Assembly (NCBI RefSeq): GCF_002115805.1
Contig: NZ_JFKC01000028.1
Location: 1 to 46,002, forward strand
Reading direction: 5' to 3'
DNA length: 46,002 bases
Source: Marivita geojedonensis
Lineage (GTDB): Bacteria > Pseudomonadota > Alphaproteobacteria > Rhodobacterales > Rhodobacteraceae
Shown here: piece after piece, positions 8,603-17,579 of the stretch
Numbering within the stretch: the stretch's first letter is position 1
Layout of the letters: each line of letters opens with the position of its first letter
The notes under the pieces: model-generated
Told to the model about the DNA's origin: nothing
Database searches by the model: none
What the model saw: the letters and a program-made list of their open reading frames with translations, nothing else
Made by a program: the position numbers and the translations under genes

Positions 8603-10189
8603 CTACTTTTGATCCGCCCGCTTGAACGCGCCTTGCACGACGCGATCCATGACCATGGCAAGGAACAGGATTGCGAAACCGCCGAGCAGCCCCGGCCCTT
8701 TGGCCGCGAATTGCAGCGCCTCGAGGATTTCCTGGCCCAAGCCGCCCCCGCCTATGAGCGAGATGATCACCACCATCGACAGACACATCAGGATTGTCTG
8801 GTTTACCCCGGCCATGATCGATGGGAGTGCCAAGGGAATTTCCACATCCTTCAAGAGCTGCCATTTGGATGCGCCAAAGGCGACTGCGGCTTCCTTGATG
8901 CTTTCCGGTACGCCACGCATTCCGAGTGCGGTCAGACGAATGACGGGAGGCATGCCGAAGATGATGGTCGCCAGAATGCCCGGCGGGTTGCCAGTGCCAA
9001 AAAACGCAATGATCGGAATCAGGTAGACGAAAGCAGGCAACGTCTGCATCAGATCGAGCACGGGTTCGGCCATTCGGTACGCGCGCTGCGATTTCCCGAA
9101 CCAAACGCCCAACGGGATACCGATCACTACGCACAGGATCACCGCCGCGCCGACCAGAGCAACCGTTTCCATCGCCAATGACCAATAGCCCAGCAACGCC
9201 GTGTATGCCATCGCAGCAACGGTGAAGATCGCTACCCTCGGCCCAGCCGCCCGATATGCAGTGACGGCAATGACCAGCATGACCACTGGCCAAGGCGAAC
9301 CGTTCAACGCAAGCGTCAAACCGTCCAGAACCGTCCTGACGCCAGTTACGATTCCATCAAAAACATCCCCGCCCGCAGTCGCAGCGGCATCGATACGGGC
9401 CTCCATCCACGAAGCCACAGCACCGAAGAGTGTCCCTTCGCCTTCACCAAGGACAGCCTCAGAGACCTGACGCTCCGGGAACTCGTCGAGAAGCGCGAGC
9501 GAGTTGCTGACGGTGAATTTGTAGATGATCAGTGGCGCGATGGCTGCGGTCAGTACCGCTCCCAGAACCAGATTGGTTGTCGACCTGCCGCTTTCCGTTC
9601 CAGCCGGATCAATGCGCCAGCGTGAATACTGCTTTTCATACGCGACATTGGCGTAAACGCCCTGAATGAGCTTGAACAAAAGCAACAACGCGACGCCCGT
9701 GAGCAGTATCCCAAACCCTTCGGCCTGAGCCGCCTCGGCACGCTCTATGTTCTGATCGATCGCTTTCTGCATATTCGCGGCGAGCGTTTCAAAACGCTGT
9801 CGGCTGGTTTCATCAGCAGCTGCGGCGGCCTGATCCAGGCGCTCCTGCATGCGCTCGCGCTGTTGTTCAGCACGTTCCAGAAACTCCGCCCCTAGATTCC
9901 CCCATAACCCACGACCGATTTGCACCCATGCAATGATCTCGAGGATCAGGAAAGCCCAGAACATCCCCCAGATCGCGCGGGATGCCGCCCAGATCGGACC
10001 GAGCACCGCGGCCGCCACGTTGAAGGTTCGCGGAAGGGTGCCCGTACTGTCGTGAATCTTGTGAAAGGCTTCGACATAATAGGCGCCATTCGGGTCTGCG
10101 AAGGTCCGGATGGAACTGTCCAGGGCCTCGCGATCAACCTCGATATCCGAGGCAGCAGTGACCCTCACATCCGTAGCTGCGTCACTCAT
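8603..10189 (-). CDS. proW: glycine betaine/proline-type ABC permease (ProW family, long form)
   Basis: 528 aa inner-membrane permease, longer than ordinary ProW (about 350 aa). The N-terminal ~290 residues hold a membrane span (WGMFWAFLILEIIAWVQIG), a coiled-coil-like segment rich in E, Q and R (ERAEQQRERMQERLDQ), and further spans. The C-terminal half is the BPD_transp_1 domain, with ILCVVIGIPLGVWFG, PAFVYLIPIIAFFGTG and the coupling-loop region EAAVAFGASKWQLLKDVEIPLA. It transports a quaternary-amine-like solute with ProV and ProX. Its start overlaps the proV stop by eight bases. The operon context (sulfonate/amino-acid enzymes upstream) suggests the substrate may not be plain glycine betaine. 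Confidence 0.88.
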   Translation of the reverse strand: MSDAATDVRVTAASDIEVDREALDSSIRTFADPNGAYYVEAFHKIHDSTGTLPRTFNVAAAVLGPIWAASRAIWGMFWAFLILEIIAWVQIGRGLWGNLGAEFLERAEQQRERMQERLDQAAAAADETSRQRFETLAANMQKAIDQNIERAEAAQAEGFGILLTGVALLLLFKLIQGVYANVAYEKQYSRWRIDPAGTESGRSTTNLVLGAVLTAAIAPLIIYKFTVSNSLALLDEFPERQVSEAVLGEGEGTLFGAVASWMEARIDAAATAGGDVFDGIVTGVRTVLDGLTLALNGSPWPVVMLVIAVTAYRAAGPRVAIFTVAAMAYTALLGYWSLAMETVALVGAAVILCVVIGIPLGVWFGKSQRAYRMAEPVLDLMQTLPAFVYLIPIIAFFGTGNPPGILATIIFGMPPVIRLTALGMRGVPESIKEAAVAFGASKWQLLKDVEIPLALPSIMAGVNQTILMCLSMVVIISLIGGGGLGQEILEALQFAAKGPGLLGGFAILFLAMVMDRVVQGAFKRADQK

Positions 10190-11219
10190 TCTTGCCCCCC
10201 TGAATTCCGCGCAGCAGGCGCGGCTTGGTTACGATCCCGATATCCGCGTTACCCTGTGTGATAACGACGGGAAGCTCCGTTTCCACGGCAAGATCAATCA
10301 ACTGATCCAGATCCGCTCCCTCATCGGCGCGCGGAGCACCTTCAAGAGAACCTGTGAAGCTCTCCAAAGGCTCCATGATCGAATGGGCTTTCACCAGCTT
10401 GAGCTTCGAGATGCCCTGCACAAATTCGCGCACGTAGTCGTCCGCCGGGTTCATGACTATGTCTTCCGGGGTTCCGATCTGGACGATGACCCCATCCTTC
10501 ATGATGGCAATGCGATGCCCAATCCGGATGGCCTCATCAAGATCGTGGGTAATGAACAAGGTTGTTTTCTTGAGCTGCGCCACAAGCGCCTTGAACTGAT
10601 CCTGCAGCTGCAACCGGATGAGCGGATCGAGCGCCGAAAACGGTTCGTCCATCAGCAGGATTTCAGGGTCCGACGCCAAGGCACGCGCAATGCCCACACG
10701 CTGCTGCATCCCGCCCGACAATTCACGTGGCAGACGGTCTTCATAGCCTGTCAGATCGACAAGGCCCAGCGCATGATCCGAAATCGCCCAGCGTTTGGAT
10801 TTCGAGACTTTCCTGATTTCCAGCGGATAGGCCACGTTGTCCCGCACCGACCTGTGCGGCAAGAGCGCCATATGCTGGAACACCATCCCGATCTGCTGCG
10901 CGCGAATGCGACGCAATTCGCTGGCCGAGATCGCTGAAACATCCTGCCCCAGAATTTCGATCTTGCCGGCTGTCGGTTCGATCAATCGGTTCACATGTCG
11001 CACAAGGGTGGACTTGCCTGAACCTGACAGCCCCATAATGCAAAAGATCTCGCCTCGGGAGACTTCGAAACTGGCGTCTTGCACGCCAACAACACACCGA
11101 AAGCGTTCGAGGACTTCGGGCTTGGTCAGACCTTCGTTCAGGACGGCCTTCATCGCCTCGTCACTGCGCTCTCCGAAGATCTTCCAGACGTTTTCAAGTT
11201 TTACGACGGGATCGTCCAT
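10182..11219 (-). CDS. proV: glycine betaine/proline-type ABC ATP-binding protein (ProV family)
   Basis: 345 aa. MDDPVVKLENVWKIFGER is the ProV-type N-terminus. Walker A is GLSGSGKST, the signature LSGGMQQRVGIA, Walker B ILLMDEPFSALDP and the switch TLFITHDLDEA. The last ~90 residues form a truncated CBS-like regulatory region (ending VITQGNADIGIVTKPRLLRGI). It energises transport through ProW. ATG 11219 has GGGAGAGG just upstream; an ATG at 11234 is a weaker alternative. A terminator-like hairpin separates it from proX, which may lower its expression relative to the binding protein. Confidence 0.9.
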   Translation of the reverse strand: MDDPVVKLENVWKIFGERSDEAMKAVLNEGLTKPEVLERFRCVVGVQDASFEVSRGEIFCIMGLSGSGKSTLVRHVNRLIEPTAGKIEILGQDVSAISASELRRIRAQQIGMVFQHMALLPHRSVRDNVAYPLEIRKVSKSKRWAISDHALGLVDLTGYEDRLPRELSGGMQQRVGIARALASDPEILLMDEPFSALDPLIRLQLQDQFKALVAQLKKTTLFITHDLDEAIRIGHRIAIMKDGVIVQIGTPEDIVMNPADDYVREFVQGISKLKLVKAHSIMEPLESFTGSLEGAPRADEGADLDQLIDLAVETELPVVITQGNADIGIVTKPRLLRGIQGGKNE

Positions 11220-11280
11220 ACGCCTCTCCCTCATGCTGTCCGTGCCCAAAAACGCGGTATTCGCAGGGCACATCGGAAAA

Positions 11281-11306
11281 GGGCCGCTGCGGTATCGCAG
11301 CGGCCC
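11281..11306 (-). terminator. intercistronic terminator-like hairpin between proX and proV
   Basis: GGGCCGCTGCG and CGCAGCGGCCC form a perfect 11-bp stem with a 4-base loop, followed on the minus strand by TTTTCC. It begins 14 bases past the proX stop, reading on the minus strand. It looks like a partial Rho-independent terminator that lets some transcripts continue into proV and proW. Confidence 0.7.
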
Positions 11307-11319
11307 TGATGAGAGAGGC

Positions 11320-12282
11320 TTAGTTGGTCAGCCAGTTGATCACGGTGTCTTCGTTATCCGCGACCCATTGCTTGGCAAAGTCGGCCGCTTCAACACCATC
11401 CACGGCAAGGGCCTTGCCCATTGCGCTGAGGTCGTCGCCGGACATCTGGTAGTTCCGGAACAGCGACGCGACTTCCGGGTAGCTGTCTTCAAGTTCCTTC
11501 GCGTAATGCAGGTGCAGGGTCGCACCGTTCCACGCGGTGGATGCCTGTGATTTCTCAAGCCAATCCGGATCATCGGTCGGCTGAACGATGGTCCAGGTAG
11601 ACGGATCATGTGCAGGCTCTTCAAGAACGTGCAGGTCCTGCGTCACAAAGATGTAATGTGGGCTGTAGCAGAAGCCGATCCACGGATCGCCTGCGGTGGT
11701 TGCATTCGCAAGGTTGGCGTAGGCAATGGTTTCTTCGTATTCGGTGAGTTCGAACAGCTGGTCGTAGCCATACGACTTCGCGCGGATCTTCTCGACCACG
11801 GTCGAGGCCCAGCCCGGAGCACCGATCCAGACTTCCGGCGTGCCATTTCCGTCGGTGTCGAAGATCGCGATCTTGTCCGGGTCACTGAGATCATCAATGG
11901 TTTTGATGTCGTACTCTTCTGCGATGTAGGACGGAACGCACATCCCCTGCTCGGCTTGCACCGGGTTCGTGTTCATGACCACGCTGCCTTTTTCTTTGAC
12001 ATAGGTGTCATGCAGGTTCTGTTGGTTGGGCATCCACACTTCGGGATGCACATGCATGGAGCCGGAATCCATTGCCTCGAACACAATCGGGTTGGTGCCG
12101 TTCTGCAACTCCACATCCAGCCCGAGGTTGTCCTCAATGACAACTTCCAGAACATGGGCCGTAGCATTCACGGACGCCCAGTTCGGCACACCGATCACGA
12201 TGTCTGCCGCCTGAGCCGTCCCGGCCGCCATCATTCCCACAAGAGCGGTCGTGGTCAGCACCTTTGCTGTCTTGATCTTCAT
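11320..12282 (-). CDS. proX: glycine betaine-type ABC substrate-binding protein (ProX/OpuAC family)
   Basis: 320 aa periplasmic protein. The signal peptide ends at AAGTAQAAD. The OpuAC domain starts at IVIGVPNWASV. Several tryptophans (PNWAS, EVWMPN, APGWAST, DPWIGF) could form the aromatic cage that holds a quaternary ammonium head group, as known for ProX. Ligand identity cannot be read from sequence; betaine, proline betaine or a related zwitterion are possible. It is the fourth gene of the run that begins with the CuyA-like lyase, 33 bases after the racemase gene, and is followed by a terminator-like hairpin. Confidence 0.88.
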   Translation of the reverse strand: MKIKTAKVLTTTALVGMMAAGTAQAADIVIGVPNWASVNATAHVLEVVIEDNLGLDVELQNGTNPIVFEAMDSGSMHVHPEVWMPNQQNLHDTYVKEKGSVVMNTNPVQAEQGMCVPSYIAEEYDIKTIDDLSDPDKIAIFDTDGNGTPEVWIGAPGWASTVVEKIRAKSYGYDQLFELTEYEETIAYANLANATTAGDPWIGFCYSPHYIFVTQDLHVLEEPAHDPSTWTIVQPTDDPDWLEKSQASTAWNGATLHLHYAKELEDSYPEVASLFRNYQMSGDDLSAMGKALAVDGVEAADFAKQWVADNEDTVINWLTN

Positions 12283-12315
12283 ATAAATGTCCTTTCCCTG
12301 TTGATTGATTTTGTT

Positions 12316-13059
12316 TCAGAGGGACGTGGCAATTCTTGCTTCGTCATCCCCCTCTTTCACGTCGGATGAGGACACACCCGACCGCGAATACTCAACTGCG
12401 GCGCTCACAAGCACCTGCAGCGCATCGAACACTTGTACCTTAGCGACAATATCTGTCGTCAAAAGTGAAAACTCAGTGCAGCAAATACAGATCACATCTG
12501 CCCCATCCGCCTCCATCTGGGCACAAACATCGGACAGGGTATGGGCGGCAAATTCGGACGGTCCCTGCGACTTGATCGACCGGATCGTGGCAAGGACCCG
12601 GCCTTGCTCGGACGCATAAACCGGGCTCAGGCCCGCATCAGCCAAGGCCCGTTCAAATACGCCGACCTGCTGAAGTGCTGGCGATCCAAGCAGGCCCACT
12701 TTGCCGCCCGGAGAAATTCGCGCAGCTTCGGCGCACGCCATTTCAACCATGTTCAGAAATGGTTTATCCGTCGCGGCGGCGACCTGATCGGCATAGTAGT
12801 GCGCCGTGTTGCAGGGCATGACAAGCGCCTCTGCCCCGGCGGCGACCAATCCCTTTGCCATCTGCGCAAGCACTGGCCCAGGGTCCTCTCCGCGTCCTTC
12901 AAGAATGGCGGCGATACGGGACGGCACCTGCGTGTTGTTGTCGACGAGAAGCGGAATATGGTCCGCATCATCTCGGGCCTGAACAGCGTCCACAACCTTT
13001 TGCATGAAATAGATTGTCGCCTCGGGACCCATCCCCCCGAGAACCCCGATCCGGCGCAT
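12316..13059 (-). CDS. aspartate/glutamate racemase family protein
   Basis: 247 aa cytoplasmic enzyme. The start MRRIGVLGGMGPEAT is the classic N-terminus of this family. Both catalytic cysteines are visible: PCNTAHYY in the first half and CICCTEFSLL in the second, with TIRSIKSQG between them. The two-Cys mechanism inverts the alpha carbon of an amino acid without PLP; Asp and Glu are the usual substrates, but cysteate, an Asp analogue, would be chemically plausible. ATG 13059 shares its A with the TGA stop of the aminotransferase gene, and AGGAGC lies upstream. It is therefore translationally coupled in the operon. Confidence 0.88.
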   Translation of the reverse strand: MRRIGVLGGMGPEATIYFMQKVVDAVQARDDADHIPLLVDNNTQVPSRIAAILEGRGEDPGPVLAQMAKGLVAAGAEALVMPCNTAHYYADQVAAATDKPFLNMVEMACAEAARISPGGKVGLLGSPALQQVGVFERALADAGLSPVYASEQGRVLATIRSIKSQGPSEFAAHTLSDVCAQMEADGADVICICCTEFSLLTTDIVAKVQVFDALQVLVSAAVEYSRSGVSSSDVKEGDDEARIATSL

Positions 13060-14261
13060 CAGGCTGCTCCTTTTTGTAAGGTCTGCCCGACCACATGCGC
13101 GATAATGTCCGCAACATGCGCGCAATCCTCAAGGCTGAACGTCAATGGAATTCGCATATCAAGCAGTCCGGCAAGTATCGCATCCGTTCTGGGCATTTTC
13201 TGAGCGGGCATGTAGCGCCAACTCTGGTGGTTTGACGTAAATCCAACCGGCTTGGCTGCCCCGAACCACTTGAGTTCGACTCCAAGGGCCCTGACACGCT
13301 CGACGACTTCCCGAATGGTCTCTGCACCGACTTCAGGCATCAGAAACTGGAAAGACGACCCAACATATCTCTCGGCGTCAGGCCGGTGCGGAACGTAAAT
13401 GCCGTTCATCTTGCGCAGGCGATCGGCGATCAGGTCATGTCGCGCGTTCCAGCGGTCAATGTTGGTTTCAAGACCCGCCAACTGTGGAAGCAGGATGGAC
13501 GCGCGCAGATTGTCCATGCGACCAGACATATTGGGCGTGTCCAGACGAATGTCCTCGAACACGTCCGCTGCCGGCCCGGCACCGTGCCGCTCATAGAGCA
13601 TGTACGACCCGGACAACATGATCGCTCGCGCCATGAATTCCGGATCATCAGAGGTCAGAAGCCCCCCTTCACCGCTGTTCATGTGCTTATATGTCTGGGT
13701 GGAGAAACAACCGGCGATACCAAAGCTGCCGGATTTCCTGCCGTTCCATGCAGCGCCCATCGTGTGCGCGCAATCCTCGATCAAAGGCACGTTGTGGCGA
13801 TCGAGAACCGCCATCAGTGCCTCCATGTCACAAAGATGTCCTCGCATGTTCGACAGCAGGAGAACCTTCGGCGCGCTTGCGGCGATCTTTGCTTCAAGAT
13901 CATCCAGATCTAGCACCAGATCAGGTGTAATCTCGACCAGTACGGGTTCTGCGCCAACCCCGGCAATCGCACCAGGCACCGGGGCCAGAGTAAACCCGTT
14001 GGTCAGAACCTTGTCACCGGCACCCACGCCCAGCGCACGCAATGCTGTTGCCATTGCATATCCGCCGGAGGTGCACGCCAGACAGTAAGCCGCCCCCTGA
14101 TATGCTGCATACGCCTTTTCGAGTTCAGCTGCTGCGCCAATCTCACTGCCGGTTGTGTTGTAGCGATGCAGCCGCCCACTGCGCAGCACCTCAACCGCCG
14201 CGCCTATCGCCTCTTCGGCAATAGGCTCCTGCTGGGTAAAGCTGCCGGTGAATGGCTGCAT
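13059..14261 (-). CDS. DegT/DnrJ/EryC1/StrS-type PLP aminotransferase
   Basis: 400 aa, type I aminotransferase fold. The CLACTSGGYAMATALRALGV segment, EDCAHTMGAAWNGRKSG and the PLP-lysine region TQTYKHMNSGEGG are all in family order. Members transfer amino groups, usually to keto-sugars, but some act on small non-sugar ketones or have other roles. No sugar-nucleotide genes are nearby; the neighbours are a racemase and a cysteate-lyase-like enzyme, so a small sulfonated or amino-acid substrate is a reasonable inference. The start MQPFTGSFTQQEPI has GGAG ten bases upstream and lies 7 bases after the stop of the cuyA-like gene. Confidence 0.85.
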   Translation of the reverse strand: MQPFTGSFTQQEPIAEEAIGAAVEVLRSGRLHRYNTTGSEIGAAAELEKAYAAYQGAAYCLACTSGGYAMATALRALGVGAGDKVLTNGFTLAPVPGAIAGVGAEPVLVEITPDLVLDLDDLEAKIAASAPKVLLLSNMRGHLCDMEALMAVLDRHNVPLIEDCAHTMGAAWNGRKSGSFGIAGCFSTQTYKHMNSGEGGLLTSDDPEFMARAIMLSGSYMLYERHGAGPAADVFEDIRLDTPNMSGRMDNLRASILLPQLAGLETNIDRWNARHDLIADRLRKMNGIYVPHRPDAERYVGSSFQFLMPEVGAETIREVVERVRALGVELKWFGAAKPVGFTSNHQSWRYMPAQKMPRTDAILAGLLDMRIPLTFSLEDCAHVADIIAHVVGQTLQKGAA

Positions 14262-14268
14262 CAGGGCA

Positions 14269-15294
14269 TCACTCCGCTGCCATGGTCGGCGCGTCGTAGT
14301 CGAACGCTGCGGTATAGCCAAAAAGCGCGACACCACCGCCCGTATGGACAAAGACGATATTCTCGTCGCCCGCGAACGCACCTTTGCGGATCAGGTCGAT
14401 CAGACCAGCTGCGCCTTTGCCGGAATAGACCGGATCAAGCAGGATGCCTTCAAGACGGGCAAACATTTCGATGGCTGCAAGACCTTCCTTGGTCGGAATG
14501 CCGTAGCCTTCACCGACGTAATCGGTGTTCGCCTCAACATCCTCACGGGACACAACACCGGGGCAACCTAGTTTCTCAGCCGTTTTGACGGCGAGGTTAT
14601 AAACGTTCTCTTCCTGCTTTGGCTTGGGCGCACGCACACCGATGCCCAGCAGCGGGATATTCGCATTGATCGCCTTCAGACCGACCACAAGGCCGGCCTG
14701 CGTGCCTGCGCTCCCGGTCGCGTGCACAATACGGTCGATCTTGAGACCCATGTTATTGGCCTGCGTCACCAATTCCATGGCCGCATTTGCATAGCCCAAC
14801 GCGCCGGTCGGGTTCGATCCACCGCCGGGAATTGTGTAGACGTTGCGCCCTTCCGCGCGGAATTTCTCGGCAACGACCTCCATCGCAGCATTCATGTCCA
14901 AACCGGTGCCCGGACGCTTTTCAGCTGTCGCCCCGTGCAGGAAGTCCAGGAAGACGTTGCCGTTCAGATTGTAGTTCGGATCATTCGACCCGGTGCGATC
15001 CTCAAGCAGGATGTGGCAGTCCATCCCCAGCTTGGCAGCGCAAGCAGCCGTCTGGCGGGCGTGGTTGGACTGTGTTGCACCCTGAGTGATGACGAGATCG
15101 GCACCCTGCGCCTGTGCCTCTGCCATCAGGAATTCGAGCTTGCGGGTCTTGTTTCCGCCGGTCGACATGCCGGTGCAGTCATCCCGCTTGATCCAGATGC
15201 GTGGGCCGCCAAGCTCTTTGGACAAACGGTCCATCGGCTCCAAAGCGGTGGGAAGATGAGCAAGGTTTACGCGGGGGAATCGGGAGAAGTGCAT
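14269..15294 (-). CDS. cuyA: L-cysteate sulfo-lyase-like PLP enzyme (CuyA / D-cysteine desulfhydrase family)
   Basis: 341 aa fold-II PLP enzyme. [21 protein letters not shown] carries the PLP lysine, followed by [29 protein letters not shown] and [13 protein letters not shown]. It matches the D-cysteine desulfhydrase/ACC deaminase family, and as I recall it resembles CuyA of Ruegeria pomeroyi, which converts L-cysteate to pyruvate, sulfite and ammonium. Desulfhydrase activity on D-cysteine is the main alternative. ATG 15294 has AAGGACG upstream. It is the first gene of a six-gene minus-strand run and is divergent from a LysR regulator. No sulfite exporter (cuyZ) or sulfite oxidase is beside it. 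Confidence 0.82.
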   Translation of the reverse strand: MHFSRFPRVNLAHLPTALEPMDRLSKELGGPRIWIKRDDCTGMSTGGNKTRKLEFLMAEAQAQGADLVITQGATQSNHARQTAACAAKLGMDCHILLEDRTGSNDPNYNLNGNVFLDFLHGATAEKRPGTGLDMNAAMEVVAEKFRAEGRNVYTIPGGGSNPTGALGYANAAMELVTQANNMGLKIDRIVHATGSAGTQAGLVVGLKAINANIPLLGIGVRAPKPKQEENVYNLAVKTAEKLGCPGVVSREDVEANTDYVGEGYGIPTKEGLAAIEMFARLEGILLDPVYSGKGAAGLIDLIRKGAFAGDENIVFVHTGGGVALFGYTAAFDYDAPTMAAE

Positions 15295-15370
15295 CAGACG
15301 TCCTTTCGAATGAGTCCCGGTATCAGTTGTGCATGTTACCAGCCTCGTCAAATAGAAAAACTGGCGCTAA

Positions 15371-15407
15371 TATGCGCATTCTGCATAATGGGGGCACTAT
15401 GCGCATA
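15371..15407. promoter_or_regulatory. probable LysR operator between cuyA-like gene and its regulator
   Basis: TATGC-GCATTCT-GCATA is an inverted repeat at 15371-15387 that contains a T-N11-A core (15373-15385). A second palindrome, TATGCGCATA, lies at 15398-15407 over the regulator's start codon. LysR-type regulators bind T-N11-A dyads beside their own divergent promoters. The second site would suit autorepression. Binding itself is inferred. Confidence 0.6.
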
Positions 15408-16292
15408 GACTGGATCGAAGACCTTGTCGCCCTTCTGGACAGTGGTGGCGTTGCGGACGCAGCCCGCCTGAGAAATATAACACAACCCGCGTTTTCGCGG
15501 CGCATCAAAGTTCTCGAAGAAGTGCTCGGGATCGAATTGATCGACCGATCGGTGAAACCTAGCGGCCCATCCTCGGTGCTGCGTGATCGAGAGGCCGAAC
15601 TCCGCAAGCTCGCAACAGAAACCCGGTTGCTACTCTCGGACATGCGGCAGGAACAGACGATGGGGCTCAGGCAGCTCGTGATCGCAAGCCAGCACGCCAT
15701 TACAACCTCTCTGGGAACGCAAATCATCAAGTCGGTCGCCGAGCCCAGCCACACGCACGTTCGTCTTCGCTCTGCCAACCGCGACGAATGCGAGACGCTT
15801 CTCATACGACGTCAGGCAGCGATTTCCCTGACCTACCGGATCAAGTCCGAACCAATCGGAGAATTGCCATCCTTCCTTACAGAAGCCGTCCTTGGGTCAG
15901 AAACACTTATCCCTGTCTGTGGTACCGCACACGCAACGGAGCTGATGAAACTGTTCAATTCCGGAGTCCTGAGAATCATTGGGTATCCTGCGGACGTGTT
16001 TCTCGGAGCTGCGATCACCCGCCACGTCCTGCCGGCACTGGAAGGTCGGTGCAGCGTCAGCGTCGTCACCGAAACGGGCCTCTCCACCGCCGCGCTTCAA
16101 CTGTCGCAATCGGGTCTTGGAGTGGCCTGGGTCCCAGAAGCCCTCGCACGACCTGCCCTTAGGAGGGGTGAGCTCACCAATCTTCAAGACACGCTTGGCG
16201 GTATCGAGATGGATCTTGTCGCGCAAAGGTGGTCTACAACATCAAATGCAGCCACACTTGATGCCTGGACCCGTCTGACGGAAGCACTCTGA
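15399..16292 (+). CDS. LysR-type transcriptional regulator
   Basis: 297 aa. MRIDWIEDLVALLDSGGVADAARLRNITQPAFSRRIKVLE is the N-terminal winged helix-turn-helix of LysR proteins, followed by the linker helix and a substrate-binding effector domain (VIASQHAITTSLG to the C-terminus). It is divergent from the cuyA-like operon and probably controls it, sensing a substrate or product such as cysteate. The start 15399 matches the usual family N-terminus; ATG 15372 would add nine residues and overlap the operator. A CuyR-like role is an inference from position. Confidence 0.88.
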   Translation: MRIDWIEDLVALLDSGGVADAARLRNITQPAFSRRIKVLEEVLGIELIDRSVKPSGPSSVLRDREAELRKLATETRLLLSDMRQEQTMGLRQLVIASQHAITTSLGTQIIKSVAEPSHTHVRLRSANRDECETLLIRRQAAISLTYRIKSEPIGELPSFLTEAVLGSETLIPVCGTAHATELMKLFNSGVLRIIGYPADVFLGAAITRHVLPALEGRCSVSVVTETGLSTAALQLSQSGLGVAWVPEALARPALRRGELTNLQDTLGGIEMDLVAQRWSTTSNAATLDAWTRLTEAL

Positions 16293-16311
16293 CTCGAAAG
16301 GCTCCGTCCCT

Positions 16312-16647
16312 TCAGCTTTTGCCTCTCACGCGTCGGACCTGTTCCGCGACAGAGGCCCGCAACTCATCCGGCAAACTGTCAATGGCGCGGGCCAGATGAC
16401 TCAGATCTCGCCGCGTTTCGTTCAACCGGTCGATCAATGTCAGCACAACTGGAAGCGCATCCGTTGGAACCTGCATGTCCTTCCTGAGATCACAAAGCAG
16501 CCTGATCCGCGCAACATCAACTTCGTCAAACATCGGCCCCACATCACTCTGCGCCGGTTTGACCCATCCCTCGCGCACCCAGAAACGCAACTCCCTGAGG
16601 GTTACGCGCCGCACCTCGGCAAGCACCCGACGTTCGTCCATACTCAT
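16312..16647 (-). CDS. cbpM: chaperone modulator CbpM-like (MerR-type HTH)
   Basis: 111 aa. A MerR_2-type helix-turn-helix begins the protein (TLRELRFWVREGWVKPAQ). A predicted coiled coil follows (VVLTLIDRLNETRRDLSHLARAI). CbpM proteins bind the J-domain of CbpA and block its co-chaperone action. The gene overlaps the cbpA stop in an ATGA arrangement and has GGAGGC upstream, so the two are translated together, as is usual for this pair. It converges with the LysR gene. Confidence 0.85.
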   Translation of the reverse strand: MSMDERRVLAEVRRVTLRELRFWVREGWVKPAQSDVGPMFDEVDVARIRLLCDLRKDMQVPTDALPVVLTLIDRLNETRRDLSHLARAIDSLPDELRASVAEQVRRVRGKS

Positions 16648-17579
16648 GTTTGCCTCCGCAGGTCTTTTCGCGGGTCGAACCGCGACACCTCACGCCATCG
16701 CTTGGCCAAGTCCTCCAACTCGGACTCAATGACATCCGGCAGAACGACCTTCAGCCGCACAAATTGGTCGCCGGCACCCCCTTTGGCGCGTTGAACACCC
16801 TTCCCCTTGAGACGCAGCCTCCGACCAGAGGACACGCACTTGGGGATGGACATGGAAACCGTGCCTGAGACTGTCGGCACGTCGACTTTGGCACCCAGAA
16901 CAGCCTCGTCCACTGTGATCGGCAGCTCGATTTCGATGTCATCGCCATCGCGGGCAAACACAGGATGTGGACGTACCGCAATTGTAATCAGCGCATCGCC
17001 GGGTGGCCCTTCTCCTATCCCCGCCGAGCCTTTTCCGCGAAGCCGCAGCGTCTGACCGTCCCTGACACCTTTCGGAATCGCGATTTCGATTCCCTTCCCG
17101 TCAGGCATGGTCACGCTGCGTTTGCTTCCAAGCACAGCATCAAGAAAATCGACTGTCAGGTGATATCGAGTGTCTTGACCACGTGCGTTGAAAGACTGCC
17201 ATGCCTCACCTCCTCCGCTGCGATAGCGACGTCCAAAGAGATCTGAGAACACATCCGACATGTCCTCAAACTCATGCGTGCCCCGGCCCGGATCATAACG
17301 TTGCCCGGCGTCCTGCCCTGCGTAGTGGTGGTAATACTGCCGTTCCGGGCGTTGCTGCCCGCTCGCATCAATCTCTCCCGCATCAAAGCGCTTACGCTTC
17401 TCGGGGTCACCCAATAGCTCATAGGCTGCTGAGAGCGCCTGGAATTCGGCCAACTTGGATGAGTCGCCCGGATGGAGATCGGGATGCAGGGTTTTGGCGA
17501 GCTTTCGGTAGGCCTTCTTGATCTCGTCCTGCGTTGCAGATTTCGTGAGCCCAAGGACCTTGTAGGGATCGTCACTCAT
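16644..17579 (-). CDS. cbpA: DnaJ-class co-chaperone CbpA-like
   Basis: 311 aa. The N-terminal J-domain (DPYKVLGLTKSATQDEIKKA) contains the HPD motif (KTLHPDLHPGD) that stimulates DnaK ATPase. A G/F-like linker and two beta-sandwich client-binding domains follow (TVDFLDAVLGSKRSV, then ELPITVDEAVLGAKVDVP). The zinc-finger domain of true DnaJ is absent, which defines the CbpA type. It acts with DnaK in protein folding and is probably restrained by CbpM encoded just downstream. ATG 17579 starts MSDDPYKVLG, the normal family start; the longer frame adds nothing domain-like. Confidence 0.93.
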   Translation of the reverse strand: MSDDPYKVLGLTKSATQDEIKKAYRKLAKTLHPDLHPGDSSKLAEFQALSAAYELLGDPEKRKRFDAGEIDASGQQRPERQYYHHYAGQDAGQRYDPGRGTHEFEDMSDVFSDLFGRRYRSGGGEAWQSFNARGQDTRYHLTVDFLDAVLGSKRSVTMPDGKGIEIAIPKGVRDGQTLRLRGKGSAGIGEGPPGDALITIAVRPHPVFARDGDDIEIELPITVDEAVLGAKVDVPTVSGTVSMSIPKCVSSGRRLRLKGKGVQRAKGGAGDQFVRLKVVLPDVIESELEDLAKRWREVSRFDPRKDLRRQT

